This document shows positions 7,926-16,203 of a DNA stretch of 64,000 bases, in pieces; the stretch's first letter is position 1; every line of letters starts with the position of its first letter. The notes beneath the pieces are model-generated. The model saw only the letters and a list, made by a program, of their open reading frames with translations, had not been told where the DNA came from and did not search any database. The DNA is taken from positions 49,411-113,410 of the forward strand of contig CAJOLJ010000013.1 of assembly GCA_905235445.1 (NCBI GenBank), given 5' to 3'. The DNA is from an uncultured Bacteroidales bacterium. Lineage in GTDB: Bacteria; Bacteroidota; Bacteroidia; Bacteroidales; UBA932. Both the position numbers and the translations under genes were made by a program.

Positions 7926-9887
7926 TTATTTCGTCATCACCTCGCAGCACTTGTCCAGGAGCAGGTCGTCCGCCGTGGATCTACCGACCCCGGTGTACTG
8001 GACCTCGTCCACTCCGTCCAGTTTGGAAATGGACTGGATGGTTTCCAGCAGTTCATTGTAGTCATGGACCTCATAATCTATGACGAAAGTGACGATTTCC
8101 TCCGTCTTCTGGGCGTTGAGGCCTTCAAGGGAGATATGGAAGTTCTCCACCAGGCAGTCAGCCACGTCCCGAAGCAAGTGGAAGCGGTCCACCGCTATGA
8201 CTACTATCCTGACAGGATAGGAGATGTCATCCAGTCTCTTGAAATTCACCGATATCAGCTGGTCCCCCTCCGCGGAGGCCTGGCGGATGACCTCGGAACA
8301 GCTCCTGGAATGGAGCACCGTGGTTCCGTCCGGTTGCTTGAACCCGATGATCGCATCGCCCGGAAGAGGATGGCAGAAACGGCACCTTCTCCACTTGGAC
8401 GCTCCCCTCTCCCCGAAATAGCCCTTCAGGGCTTTGCGGGCCTTGTATGTCCTGACGTATTCCATCCAGGAAGTGTTGGGGTCCACCTCATCGGACTTCT
8501 CGATGTAGACCATGTCCCCGCGGTGAAGTTCCGTGGAGAGCGGGGAAAGCTTCTTGTTTATGCGGGCGTACTTGGCATGCAGTCCGATCTCCGTATGCAT
8601 CTCGAACGCGAAATCCAGTGCGGTTGCCCCTTTCGGGAGGATGACAGGCTGCCCCTGGGGAGTGAAGACCAGGGTGTCCTCACTCGTGAGGGATGCGCTA
8701 ATGCCTTCCATCAGTGCGAACTGGTCCGAATTGTCGGCTATGTCCTTGAGGACCGTCGTGAACCTTTCCAGCCAGCTTCCGTCCCTTTCCACGATGCATC
8801 CCAGGCGGGAGTTCTTCACCATCCTCTCGGAGGAGATGTGCAGCTCCTCCCAGTTTCCCGAAGGGTTCAGGAACTTCACATGGAAACTCTGGTACCCGTT
8901 GTCCTTGGGGTTGTCGATATAGTTCGTAACGCTCCCGGCCCTTTCCTTGAAGACAGAGGAAAGCAGGGAATAGATGAGAATGGCGGTCTCCTTCTCGCTC
9001 GTTCCCGGCAGCGGGTCATAGATGACCCTTATCCACCTCTTGAACTCGACGCTCTGGAAATCCGCCCCTTCCTCCTGCATGTTGCGCCAGATGCTGTATG
9101 GCTTCCTCTGACGGACCTGCGTGTGCGCGGAAAATCCCCTGGAAGAGAGGAGAAAGTCTATTTCATTGGTGAAGGCATCCACGGAGTTGCGGGAACTCAG
9201 GTCCTCCTCCTTCAAGGCCGCCTCAATGCGGGCGTACTCGTTGGGACAGCGGTAGCGGAAGGAAAGGTTCTCAAGTTCGCTCTTAATCTTGTACAGGCCC
9301 AGTTTGCCGGCCATCGGGGCATAGAAAAAGTCGGTCTCCCCCGCTATCTTCATCTGCTTGGCCGGGCTCATGCTGGAGAGGGTCCTCATGTTGTGGAGGC
9401 GGTCCGCCAGCTTGATGAGCAGGGCACGGATATCATAGTGGACGGAATCGAGTATCTGCTTGAAATTGTCTATCTGCTTGGAGGCACGGTAACGTTCCTT
9501 CTGCTTCTTGGTGACTGCGTCAACGATGAACTGTACCTCCTCGCCAAACTCCTCACCGATTTCCTCGATGGTGGTATCGGTATCCTCGACAACGTCATGA
9601 AGGAGGGCGGCAATTACCGGATAGGTGTCCAGTTCCATATCCCCGGCGACAATCCTCGCAACGGCGAGGGGGTGGATGATGTAGGGCTCCCCGGAATGAC
9701 GTTTCTGTTGGCGGTGCTTTGTGGCGGCATAGACGAATGCATAGCGAAGCAGGCCGATCTCCTCCTCGTTGGGAATCCGCATTCGCATAATAGAGAACAG
9801 TTCCACCGCATCCTGGTAGATGTGATGTGGAAGGTCAAGGTCCCTTGTCGCCTGGAGGACCTCCCGTTGTGTTAAGCTGCGTACCAT
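7926..9887 (-). CDS. RelA/SpoT homologue, probable (p)ppGpp hydrolase
   Basis: 653 residues with the long RSH layout: HD hydrolase (about 20-200), synthetase region (about 235-350), TGS (about 385-450) and ACT (about 570-645). The hydrolase motifs are intact: YIIHPL, LLHDVVEDT and KLADRLHNMRT. The synthetase region looks decayed. The RxKxxYS motif is RQRKPYS, the segment that normally has a Mg-binding Asp (FDxRAxRI) reads EFKRWIRVI, and the VEIQIRT strand is EELHISS. NGYQS is kept. I infer an alarmone hydrolase with weak or no synthetase activity, controlling stringent-response levels in the cytoplasm. The family call is firm; the loss of synthesis is inference. Confidence 0.9.
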   Translation of the reverse strand: MVRSLTQREVLQATRDLDLPHHIYQDAVELFSIMRMRIPNEEEIGLLRYAFVYAATKHRQQKRHSGEPYIIHPLAVARIVAGDMELDTYPVIAALLHDVVEDTDTTIEEIGEEFGEEVQFIVDAVTKKQKERYRASKQIDNFKQILDSVHYDIRALLIKLADRLHNMRTLSSMSPAKQMKIAGETDFFYAPMAGKLGLYKIKSELENLSFRYRCPNEYARIEAALKEEDLSSRNSVDAFTNEIDFLLSSRGFSAHTQVRQRKPYSIWRNMQEEGADFQSVEFKRWIRVIYDPLPGTSEKETAILIYSLLSSVFKERAGSVTNYIDNPKDNGYQSFHVKFLNPSGNWEELHISSERMVKNSRLGCIVERDGSWLERFTTVLKDIADNSDQFALMEGISASLTSEDTLVFTPQGQPVILPKGATALDFAFEMHTEIGLHAKYARINKKLSPLSTELHRGDMVYIEKSDEVDPNTSWMEYVRTYKARKALKGYFGERGASKWRRCRFCHPLPGDAIIGFKQPDGTTVLHSRSCSEVIRQASAEGDQLISVNFKRLDDISYPVRIVVIAVDRFHLLRDVADCLVENFHISLEGLNAQKTEEIVTFVIDYEVHDYNELLETIQSISKLDGVDEVQYTGVGRSTADDLLLDKCCEVMTK

Positions 9888-10237
9888 GACACCAAAAGCA
9901 AAATGAATAAATATTCATAATGGTAAATCCACGATCGCTAATGGGAAAATACGTAGGAAAGAGCATACATTATGCCCTGAAATGCCCCTGAACAGGGTTC
10001 TGCGTAGTCTGAAGTCCCGTTTCCAGAAAATGGATTTCCACAAAGTTAACGCTTTTTATTCATTTTTACCCCATGATTGGCACTACTTGAAGTTAATTTT
10101 TGCCGAAAAAACGGCTCTTTCATGCCGATAATGCATGACAAGGCCAAAAAAGAAATGCCCCTTCCCGATGCAACCAGGGAAAGGGCACAAATAAAAAATC
10201 AAATAGGAGGAAACGTGGGTGAATACCTCTGCACTGC
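9888..10237. other. Intergenic stretch between spoT-like and helicase-partner genes
   Basis: About 350 bases without a gene. It holds a CAAAGTTA (TAACTTTG on the - strand) at 10041-10048 that could be the -7 element for the RSH gene, and a terminator for the helicase operon at 10145-10186. A listed + strand ORF at 10077 has no family character. Confidence 0.6.
10145..10186 (-). terminator. Terminator of the SNF2 helicase operon
   Basis: On the - strand GCCCTTTCCC pairs with GGGAAGGGGC (10-base arms at 10177-10186 and 10157-10166) and is followed by ATTTCTTTTTT. It lies about 50 bases after the stop of the 604-residue gene. Confidence 0.8.
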
Positions 10238-12052
10238 TCAGATCAGGTACCCGTATCCTTTCAGGATCTTTTTGAAGGCGGACATCTGGGTGCGCGGGAT
10301 CAGTACGAGTGAGCCATCCGCCCGAAGGATTATTTTGCGAAGGGAGGCATCGCCCGTGAGGAGGCGCCTAAGTTCCAGATTGTCCTCGGGTATCTTGTAC
10401 ATCACGTAATCATTTGCCATCGCCTCCAGAGGATAACAGCGGGCACTGATTTCCTTGAAGAACTCCGCCCAATTGGCAGGCATCTCATTCGGCACTAACT
10501 CCCTAAAGAACTTGACCTTCTTCTCGAACTCCTCCCTTGAGTCGCACCCGGAAAGGAAGGACTGGTAGGTAATCAGGTACTTGCCTCCCCCTATGGGGAC
10601 AGACATGTCCGAAAGAATCGACAGGTAGGGATTGTCCTGGGTGAGGGACTGGACAATGAGCCTCTGCCCGTCCAGTTCGAAGTAGGGCACCTTCTCCTCC
10701 TTGGGAAGTTCATATTTCCTGTCAATCCCGAGGGCATATCTGCCGAGGGCGGTCAGGCGGATGTACTTGAGGCCTTCAAGTGGTGTTGTCGGCACTCCTT
10801 CGGGATAGTGCGTTGCGATTTGCAGGAATCCCATCCCGTACATGGCCATGCAGATTCCTTTGATGATCTCGGTATCGAAAAGGACAGAGCCGGAGACGAG
10901 CCCAATGACATCCCCTGTGAAACTGTTCACAATGTAATTGTCATGATGGTCGATGATATTATTCTTGAGCAGCCATGTTTTCAGATGTTCTTCATACTTG
11001 TCCGCATGGATTATCTGCATCAGTTTTTCCACCGAAACCCACTTTGACAGGCCTTTGGAGAGGGCATCCGATATTGCCTTTGTCCATCCGCCAAGGTCAT
11101 TCTCCACGATCTTGTTTTTCCTGAGACCCGTAAGGAAAGGCATGAACACCCCGATGTAAGTCTGCAGGGAAAGGCTGCGGCACAAGCTTGAGAAAGCTTT
11201 CCTGGCGCACTCAGCGATATCGCCCTCGTCACTGGTACGGTAGCCTTCAATAAGGAACGGTAGGGAGTACGAGAAAGTATATACCTTCCTGTCCTGGACC
11301 TCGGCAGGCAGGTGCTCGGGAACCGAGAGCTGCTGCTGGATGGTGAGGACTTTCTTCGGGGCTATTGCGGTGGGCTTCGCCACCACGGAATACTTGTCCT
11401 GCCGCAGAATGCCCTTGAGGAGGGTATAGCTCCTGACGATATCAGCCTCGATGCTATGGACCTGCATCCCGGCGGGAAGGGAAGCTGTCAAAGCCTTCTG
11501 CATCTCGAATTCCCCCGGGAAAAGGGCATCGGCCAAAGAACGCTGGAACCCGTTTGGCATCTCCATGACATACTCGAATTCAAGCGAGTAATGACCGAAC
11601 GGCTCTATTTTGCATAGTTCGCACAGAGGCCCCTTGTCAAAGTCCCGATCGTATGAATAACTGCTGCTTTTTTCGGGCATGAGGTTCCCTGCACCTACCT
11701 CCTTCAGTTCCTCGGGGGTGACCCAGCCCTTGAGGGCTAAGAGCCCAAGTCCTTTCCTCTGCCACGCTGGCACATTTTCAAGGATGTTGGCCAGATTGCC
11801 TTTGCCCAGGATTACGAGGGCGATAAGCCTCTCGCAATCTACCCTGCACAGTCTGGAAGCCTTCCCGTCAAAGAAATAATCGGTAATTACCTCCCCGGGC
11901 CGTCCACCTACGAGAACAGCCCCGGGCCGGTAGTTCTTCATGATCTGCACGCAGAACTTCTTGAGAACATCAGCTGTAAATCGGCCCAGTACGTCTCTGC
12001 AGAAACTGAATGCCTTGTCACGGTCGGGAACGTTGAATACCTGTGAACTCAT
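10238..12052 (-). CDS. Unrecognised partner protein of the SNF2 helicase
   Basis: 604 residues, no signal peptide and no clear catalytic motif. It has a central alpha-helical part and, near residue 430, the stretch IRLTALGRYALG, which looks like a winged-helix element. The end, ADGSLVLIPRTQ and the last helix, faintly recalls helicase-associated domains of the XPB N-terminal type; this is only a suggestion. A CxxC pair (LCELCKIEP) lies near residue 146 without a second zinc knuckle in view. The gene begins 11 bases after the SNF2 helicase stop, so the two are almost certainly one operon and may work together on DNA. Confidence 0.75.
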   Translation of the reverse strand: MSSQVFNVPDRDKAFSFCRDVLGRFTADVLKKFCVQIMKNYRPGAVLVGGRPGEVITDYFFDGKASRLCRVDCERLIALVILGKGNLANILENVPAWQRKGLGLLALKGWVTPEELKEVGAGNLMPEKSSSYSYDRDFDKGPLCELCKIEPFGHYSLEFEYVMEMPNGFQRSLADALFPGEFEMQKALTASLPAGMQVHSIEADIVRSYTLLKGILRQDKYSVVAKPTAIAPKKVLTIQQQLSVPEHLPAEVQDRKVYTFSYSLPFLIEGYRTSDEGDIAECARKAFSSLCRSLSLQTYIGVFMPFLTGLRKNKIVENDLGGWTKAISDALSKGLSKWVSVEKLMQIIHADKYEEHLKTWLLKNNIIDHHDNYIVNSFTGDVIGLVSGSVLFDTEIIKGICMAMYGMGFLQIATHYPEGVPTTPLEGLKYIRLTALGRYALGIDRKYELPKEEKVPYFELDGQRLIVQSLTQDNPYLSILSDMSVPIGGGKYLITYQSFLSGCDSREEFEKKVKFFRELVPNEMPANWAEFFKEISARCYPLEAMANDYVMYKIPEDNLELRRLLTGDASLRKIILRADGSLVLIPRTQMSAFKKILKGYGYLI

Positions 12053-12063
12053 AATCTATGCGT

Positions 12064-14901
12064 TTATGATGTGAGAGAGTCTCCCAGCATGAATTCTATA
12101 TCCTCCTCGCTCAGGGACTTGGGCGAAAGTCCGTCCGAGGTGATGAGTCTGTCGAAAAGGTCCGCCTTCCTCTGCTGGAGGATGCGCATCTTCTCTTCGA
12201 TGGTGCCCCTGGTCACGATGGAAAAAGTCTGGACGGAGAACTTCTGGCCTATCCTGTGGAGGCGGCCAATCGCCTGCTCCTCGGCAGCCTTGTTCCACCA
12301 TGGTTCCGCTATGAATACGGTATCCGCCGCGGTAAGATTCAGTCCCACTCCCCCAGTCTTGAGTGTCATCAGAAGCACCTTGCAAGTGGAAGAGTTCTGG
12401 AACTTGTCGACCACCTCCTTTCTCGAAGTGGTTGCACCAGTCATGACGGCATACTCGATGCCTTCATCCGAGAGCCTTTCACCGAGAAGTTCAATCCCTG
12501 CAATGTAATTGAAAAAGACCACGCACTTGTGGCCGTTCTCCACGGCCTCGACAAGGGCGTCTCCGATAAAGGGTATCTTAGATGAATGAATGGTTCCCTC
12601 GCTTAGGCTCTCGGGGATGGATGCTATCCTCCGCAGTTCACCAAGTGCCTGCAGTATCTCGAAGCGGTTCCCCTCGATGCCACCTTTCTTGATGCTTTCC
12701 TTGATGCTACGGCTGAAATACCTCCTTTTCATCTCATAGAATGCGGCATGCTCCTCGTCCATTTCCACTATCATGGTCTGGTCCACTCTGTCGGGAAGGT
12801 CCTGGAGGACATCCTTCTTGAGTCGCCTCATGATGAATGGATAAATCTTTCGCCTCAGCTGGGCTGCGGCCTGGGAATCAAACTCTTTTTCGATGGGAAA
12901 GCCGTATCTTGACTCAAAGTCGGCGGGAGTGCCGAACATACCCGGAAGCAGGAAACGGAACAGGGAATAAAGTTCCCCGAGGTTATTCTCTATAGGGGTT
13001 CCGCTCAGGGCCAGACGATGCTCCGCCCTAAGTGACATCACCGCCTGGCTCGCCTGTGAAGTCATGTTCTTTATGTTCTGTGACTCATCCAGAATGACAT
13101 AGTGGAACTTCTTTCCGGAAAGCAGCTCGATGTCGTTTCTCACGATGGCGTAGGTAGTGAGCACCACCTGGGAGCTCATGGCATCGTCGAGGTTCCTGCC
13201 CTGCCCGTAGTAGAGGGATACTGAAAGCGAGGGGGCGAACTTCGACAATTCTGATTGCCAGTTGAAAAGAAGGCTCCGTGGCATGACAATGAGGGAAGGA
13301 GCCTTGACGCGGGGGTATACCGAACAGAGGACGGCAATGGTCTGTATGGTCTTTCCGAGTCCCATGTCATCGGCGAGGCATCCTCCCATACCGTTGTCAT
13401 AGAGGTACTTAAGCCACTTTACGCCCTCCTCCTGATACGGACGGAGCTTTCCCGAAAGTGACTTTGTCGGGACCTTTACGCTGGTAGATAAGCTGTTGAA
13501 CCCTTCATAGAAAGCCCTGCTTCGACGGATGATATCGCAGTCTGGCACCTCCTCCAGGAGGGATATGGTCTCCGGAAGGTCGAAGAACGATATGCCGCCC
13601 TCGGGGGTTTTCGGGCCGCGTCCGGCAAGGAGCCTCTCCACTCTTTTCACCCACTGCGGGTCTATGATTGCCCTGTTCCCGTCCGACAGGGAGATGTAAT
13701 GGTCCTTGTTGTACTGGGATAGGAAAAGGGTGAGAGGGAGCGTGTCACCCCCACCCAGCGATACGGTGCAGTCCCCTTCCAGGAAATCTATCCCGGAGGC
13801 TTCGGTAATCCTGAGTTTCGGGGAGAGGGGCTTCACCTTGAACGAAGTGAGTTTGTCGGTTCCGACAAGAACGTACTGACGTGCAAGCTCGGCCAGGCTT
13901 CCCAGGAGGAATGGGGAGGCGATCTTCCCATGAATCACAAAGAAGTTCCCGTCCTTGTACACTTCCTCCTTGGCCTCTGCCTTCCCATGGGTGTAGGAGA
14001 GAATTCTTTTCAGAAGTCCTGCCCCGTCAAGAAGTTCGGAGGCGTACTGGACTTTGCGGATGCCAATGCCCCCGCCAGGGAGTCGGACAGCCACCGTGGT
14101 CGGGGCGAAGTCATCCATGAAATTGGAGGGAACCTCCTCTATCGTCTGGGCCAGGTGAAGGAAAAGGGAACCTTCCCGGTCCACCTTCTCGAACACGATG
14201 GTCGGCCGCGTCGGTATCGCCGTATCCGAGTATACGGGAGGGACTCCGTCAATGCAGAAAGAGACATTCTCAAAATTGGAGAGGAACACGGACAGATAGG
14301 GAAGAAGCACTTCCGAGGAGAAGGGCTGAAGCATAAGTGGAAGCTTCGGGTAGTTCTCCCCGATGGGAAGAATCTCGACTATCCAGTCTCCCGCAATGGC
14401 ATAACTGTCCGTCAGAAGGCAGATGTCCTCCTCATCCACCTCGAGAGGTTCCCCCTCCACTGGTTCAAGGGAGAGCGAGGATAGGGCCCTTCGCTCCGAA
14501 GTGTGAACGATGTCCACATGGCAGCGGTACTTTCCCGGGGCCGGGCTAAGAAGACCCATTGCACAGTCCACCACATTCCTGCAGCGAAGCAGCTGGTAGA
14601 TAAGGTGCGGGTGCTCGTCAAGGAAGACTTCTTCCTTCCCGGTGTTCCAGGACATCTTCAGTGACATTTCCTCCCATATCGAGGAAAGGGAGCGGAGAAG
14701 GATGAAAGTGGCGTCAGAGTAATTCCTGTAGTCCGGTCTCACCTCCTTTCCCTTGGAGTCCACGACCTTGAGGGTTCCCCTCCACTGGGAAAAAGAGATC
14801 ATGAAAAAAATGTCCTTACCCAGGGCCGTGCCATTAGGGAGGGAGGAGAAAGAGGATTGCCGACGGACCTTGAAAGAGTCCAGGAAATTGTCGATATCCA
14901 T
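12064..14901 (-). CDS. SNF2-family DNA translocase/helicase
   Basis: 945 residues. Residues about 1-480 are an unassigned N-terminal region with no SWIM zinc motif that I can see. The motor follows: LRPYQEEGVKWL, Walker A DDMGLGKT near 510, motif II LDESQNIKN, motif III SGTPIENN, then RecA domain 2 with LKTGGVGLNLTAAD and the arginine-finger motif QAIGRLHRIGQ. Such proteins use ATP to move along DNA and displace bound proteins. It is first in an operon with the unknown 604-residue protein. No methylase or nuclease is adjacent, so it does not match a known DISARM- or BREX-like layout. A housekeeping or a defence role is possible. Confidence 0.92.
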   Translation of the reverse strand: MDIDNFLDSFKVRRQSSFSSLPNGTALGKDIFFMISFSQWRGTLKVVDSKGKEVRPDYRNYSDATFILLRSLSSIWEEMSLKMSWNTGKEEVFLDEHPHLIYQLLRCRNVVDCAMGLLSPAPGKYRCHVDIVHTSERRALSSLSLEPVEGEPLEVDEEDICLLTDSYAIAGDWIVEILPIGENYPKLPLMLQPFSSEVLLPYLSVFLSNFENVSFCIDGVPPVYSDTAIPTRPTIVFEKVDREGSLFLHLAQTIEEVPSNFMDDFAPTTVAVRLPGGGIGIRKVQYASELLDGAGLLKRILSYTHGKAEAKEEVYKDGNFFVIHGKIASPFLLGSLAELARQYVLVGTDKLTSFKVKPLSPKLRITEASGIDFLEGDCTVSLGGGDTLPLTLFLSQYNKDHYISLSDGNRAIIDPQWVKRVERLLAGRGPKTPEGGISFFDLPETISLLEEVPDCDIIRRSRAFYEGFNSLSTSVKVPTKSLSGKLRPYQEEGVKWLKYLYDNGMGGCLADDMGLGKTIQTIAVLCSVYPRVKAPSLIVMPRSLLFNWQSELSKFAPSLSVSLYYGQGRNLDDAMSSQVVLTTYAIVRNDIELLSGKKFHYVILDESQNIKNMTSQASQAVMSLRAEHRLALSGTPIENNLGELYSLFRFLLPGMFGTPADFESRYGFPIEKEFDSQAAAQLRRKIYPFIMRRLKKDVLQDLPDRVDQTMIVEMDEEHAAFYEMKRRYFSRSIKESIKKGGIEGNRFEILQALGELRRIASIPESLSEGTIHSSKIPFIGDALVEAVENGHKCVVFFNYIAGIELLGERLSDEGIEYAVMTGATTSRKEVVDKFQNSSTCKVLLMTLKTGGVGLNLTAADTVFIAEPWWNKAAEEQAIGRLHRIGQKFSVQTFSIVTRGTIEEKMRILQQRKADLFDRLITSDGLSPKSLSEEDIEFMLGDSLTS

Positions 14902-14961
14902 GCTTATCCAGTTTATTTCTGTCGAACAGTAAGTTAGGTGGTACTTGACAGCCTCTCACAA

Positions 14962-15008
14962 AGGAGAAAAGCGGCACTGTCCCCCTGCTTGGAGGGGAGC
15001 AGCGCCGC
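14962..15008 (-). terminator. Terminator of the S9 peptidase-TlpA operon
   Basis: On the - strand GCGGC from 15008 begins a hairpin with CCCC/GGGG in its upper stem that closes at 14971, followed by TTTTCTCCT. It is 27 bases after the TlpA stop. Confidence 0.65.
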
Positions 15009-15034
15009 AAGTCAAGAGAGAGAGAACCGAGTGC

Positions 15035-16132
15035 TTACTTCAGGATCTCCGCAATCTTTGCATAGAGCTTTTCTCCCCTCAGGTTCCTTTCCAGGATGGT
15101 CCCGTCGGGTCCTATCAGAACAGTGGCGGGAATGGAGTTGACCCCATAGAGCTTGGCGGCCTCGCACTCCCAGTACTTCACGTCAGACATGTGCTTCCAG
15201 GGGAGGTCAAGTTTCTTTATGGCATCCTTCCAGGCCTGCTCATCCCTGTCGAGGGACACGCCCACGATCTCGAAGCCTTTCTTGTTGAAATCAGCGTAGG
15301 CCTTCTTCACGTTCGGCATCTCCCTGATGCAGGGTCCGCACCAGCTTGCCCAGAAATCCACAAGCACGAGAGAGCCCTTACCCGCGAAATCGGACAGGCT
15401 CACTTCCTTTCCCTCGGGGGTCTTGAGGGTGAAGTCGGTGAACTTCTGTCCGGGACCGGTAGCCACCTGCTTGGCGCAGTTCTCGGCAATGCGGTCATAA
15501 GAGTTGTTGCCTTCCTTTATCTCCTGGGGAATCTTTCCGATGAGGTCCGTCACCTTGTCGGGAGCCATCGAGTAGTAGTTACTCAGAAGGAGGGCGGCGC
15601 CGAAGCGGTTGGTGATGTTCTTCTCGATTGCCTGTGCCACGTTCTCGTCATAGGCCGCGTCAAGTTTGTCCGCCTCGGCCTGGATGGCAGCCTTGGCGTC
15701 ATCGGCTGCGTCCTTGAGGCTTTCCTCAAGTTCGGAGTACTTGGATGCTATGGCATCCTGGCCTTTGTTGAACTCGGCTGCGATGTCATTCAGGGGTGTC
15801 CCGGTAACGATGCTGCGTCCCTCGGAAGCCTTCACCATGGCGGCCTTGAGCTTTCCGTTCTCCTGGTAGAACTCAGCGTATGAAGCATTGGCCCTGTCGG
15901 AGATGGAGTAGATCAGGTACATCGGGGTCCCGTCAGCCTCGGGGGAGGTGAACTTGAATTTTCCGTCGGTAACAACGGCGGAGTCCACCGGCACTGCACG
16001 GGGATTTGCCTGGAGATAGACTACGTCTCCGTCGGCGGCGTGAGGGATGTTGCCCTCGAGGACATAGCCCTTGGGTGAGCATCCGACAAAAAGGAGCGCA
16101 CCGAGGGCGGGAATGATAAGTACTTTTTTCAT
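15035..16132 (-). CDS. TlpA-family thiol-disulfide oxidoreductase with DUF4369 domain, lipoprotein
   Basis: About 365 residues from the ATG at 16132, chosen because it gives the lipoprotein signal MKKVLIIPALGALLFVGC. A DUF4369 domain (about 25-130) is followed by a helical spacer and an AhpC/TlpA thioredoxin fold (about 240-365) with the active site WCGPC. These proteins reduce disulfides or assist folding on the outer side of the inner membrane in Bacteroidota. It lies 72 bases downstream of the S9 peptidase gene on the same strand and is followed by a terminator, so it is the last gene of that run. An alternative start at 16150 adds six residues. Confidence 0.9.
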   Translation of the reverse strand: MKKVLIIPALGALLFVGCSPKGYVLEGNIPHAADGDVVYLQANPRAVPVDSAVVTDGKFKFTSPEADGTPMYLIYSISDRANASYAEFYQENGKLKAAMVKASEGRSIVTGTPLNDIAAEFNKGQDAIASKYSELEESLKDAADDAKAAIQAEADKLDAAYDENVAQAIEKNITNRFGAALLLSNYYSMAPDKVTDLIGKIPQEIKEGNNSYDRIAENCAKQVATGPGQKFTDFTLKTPEGKEVSLSDFAGKGSLVLVDFWASWCGPCIREMPNVKKAYADFNKKGFEIVGVSLDRDEQAWKDAIKKLDLPWKHMSDVKYWECEAAKLYGVNSIPATVLIGPDGTILERNLRGEKLYAKIAEILK

Positions 16133-16203
16133 GTCTTTGTGTGTTTTCATTATTCGATTAAGGGATTGGAGTAGATAAGTGCTTGACTTAGACTGGGGTG
16201 CCA

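Noticed and set aside
7896-9875. 659-residue + strand ORF antisense to the RSH gene
   Set aside because: It is the exact shadow of a clear RelA/SpoT gene, with no family motifs; high GC leaves the opposite frame open.
10077-10409. 110-residue + strand ORF between spoT-like and partner genes
   Set aside because: It runs through the terminator hairpin and antisense to the 604-residue gene; composition looks random.
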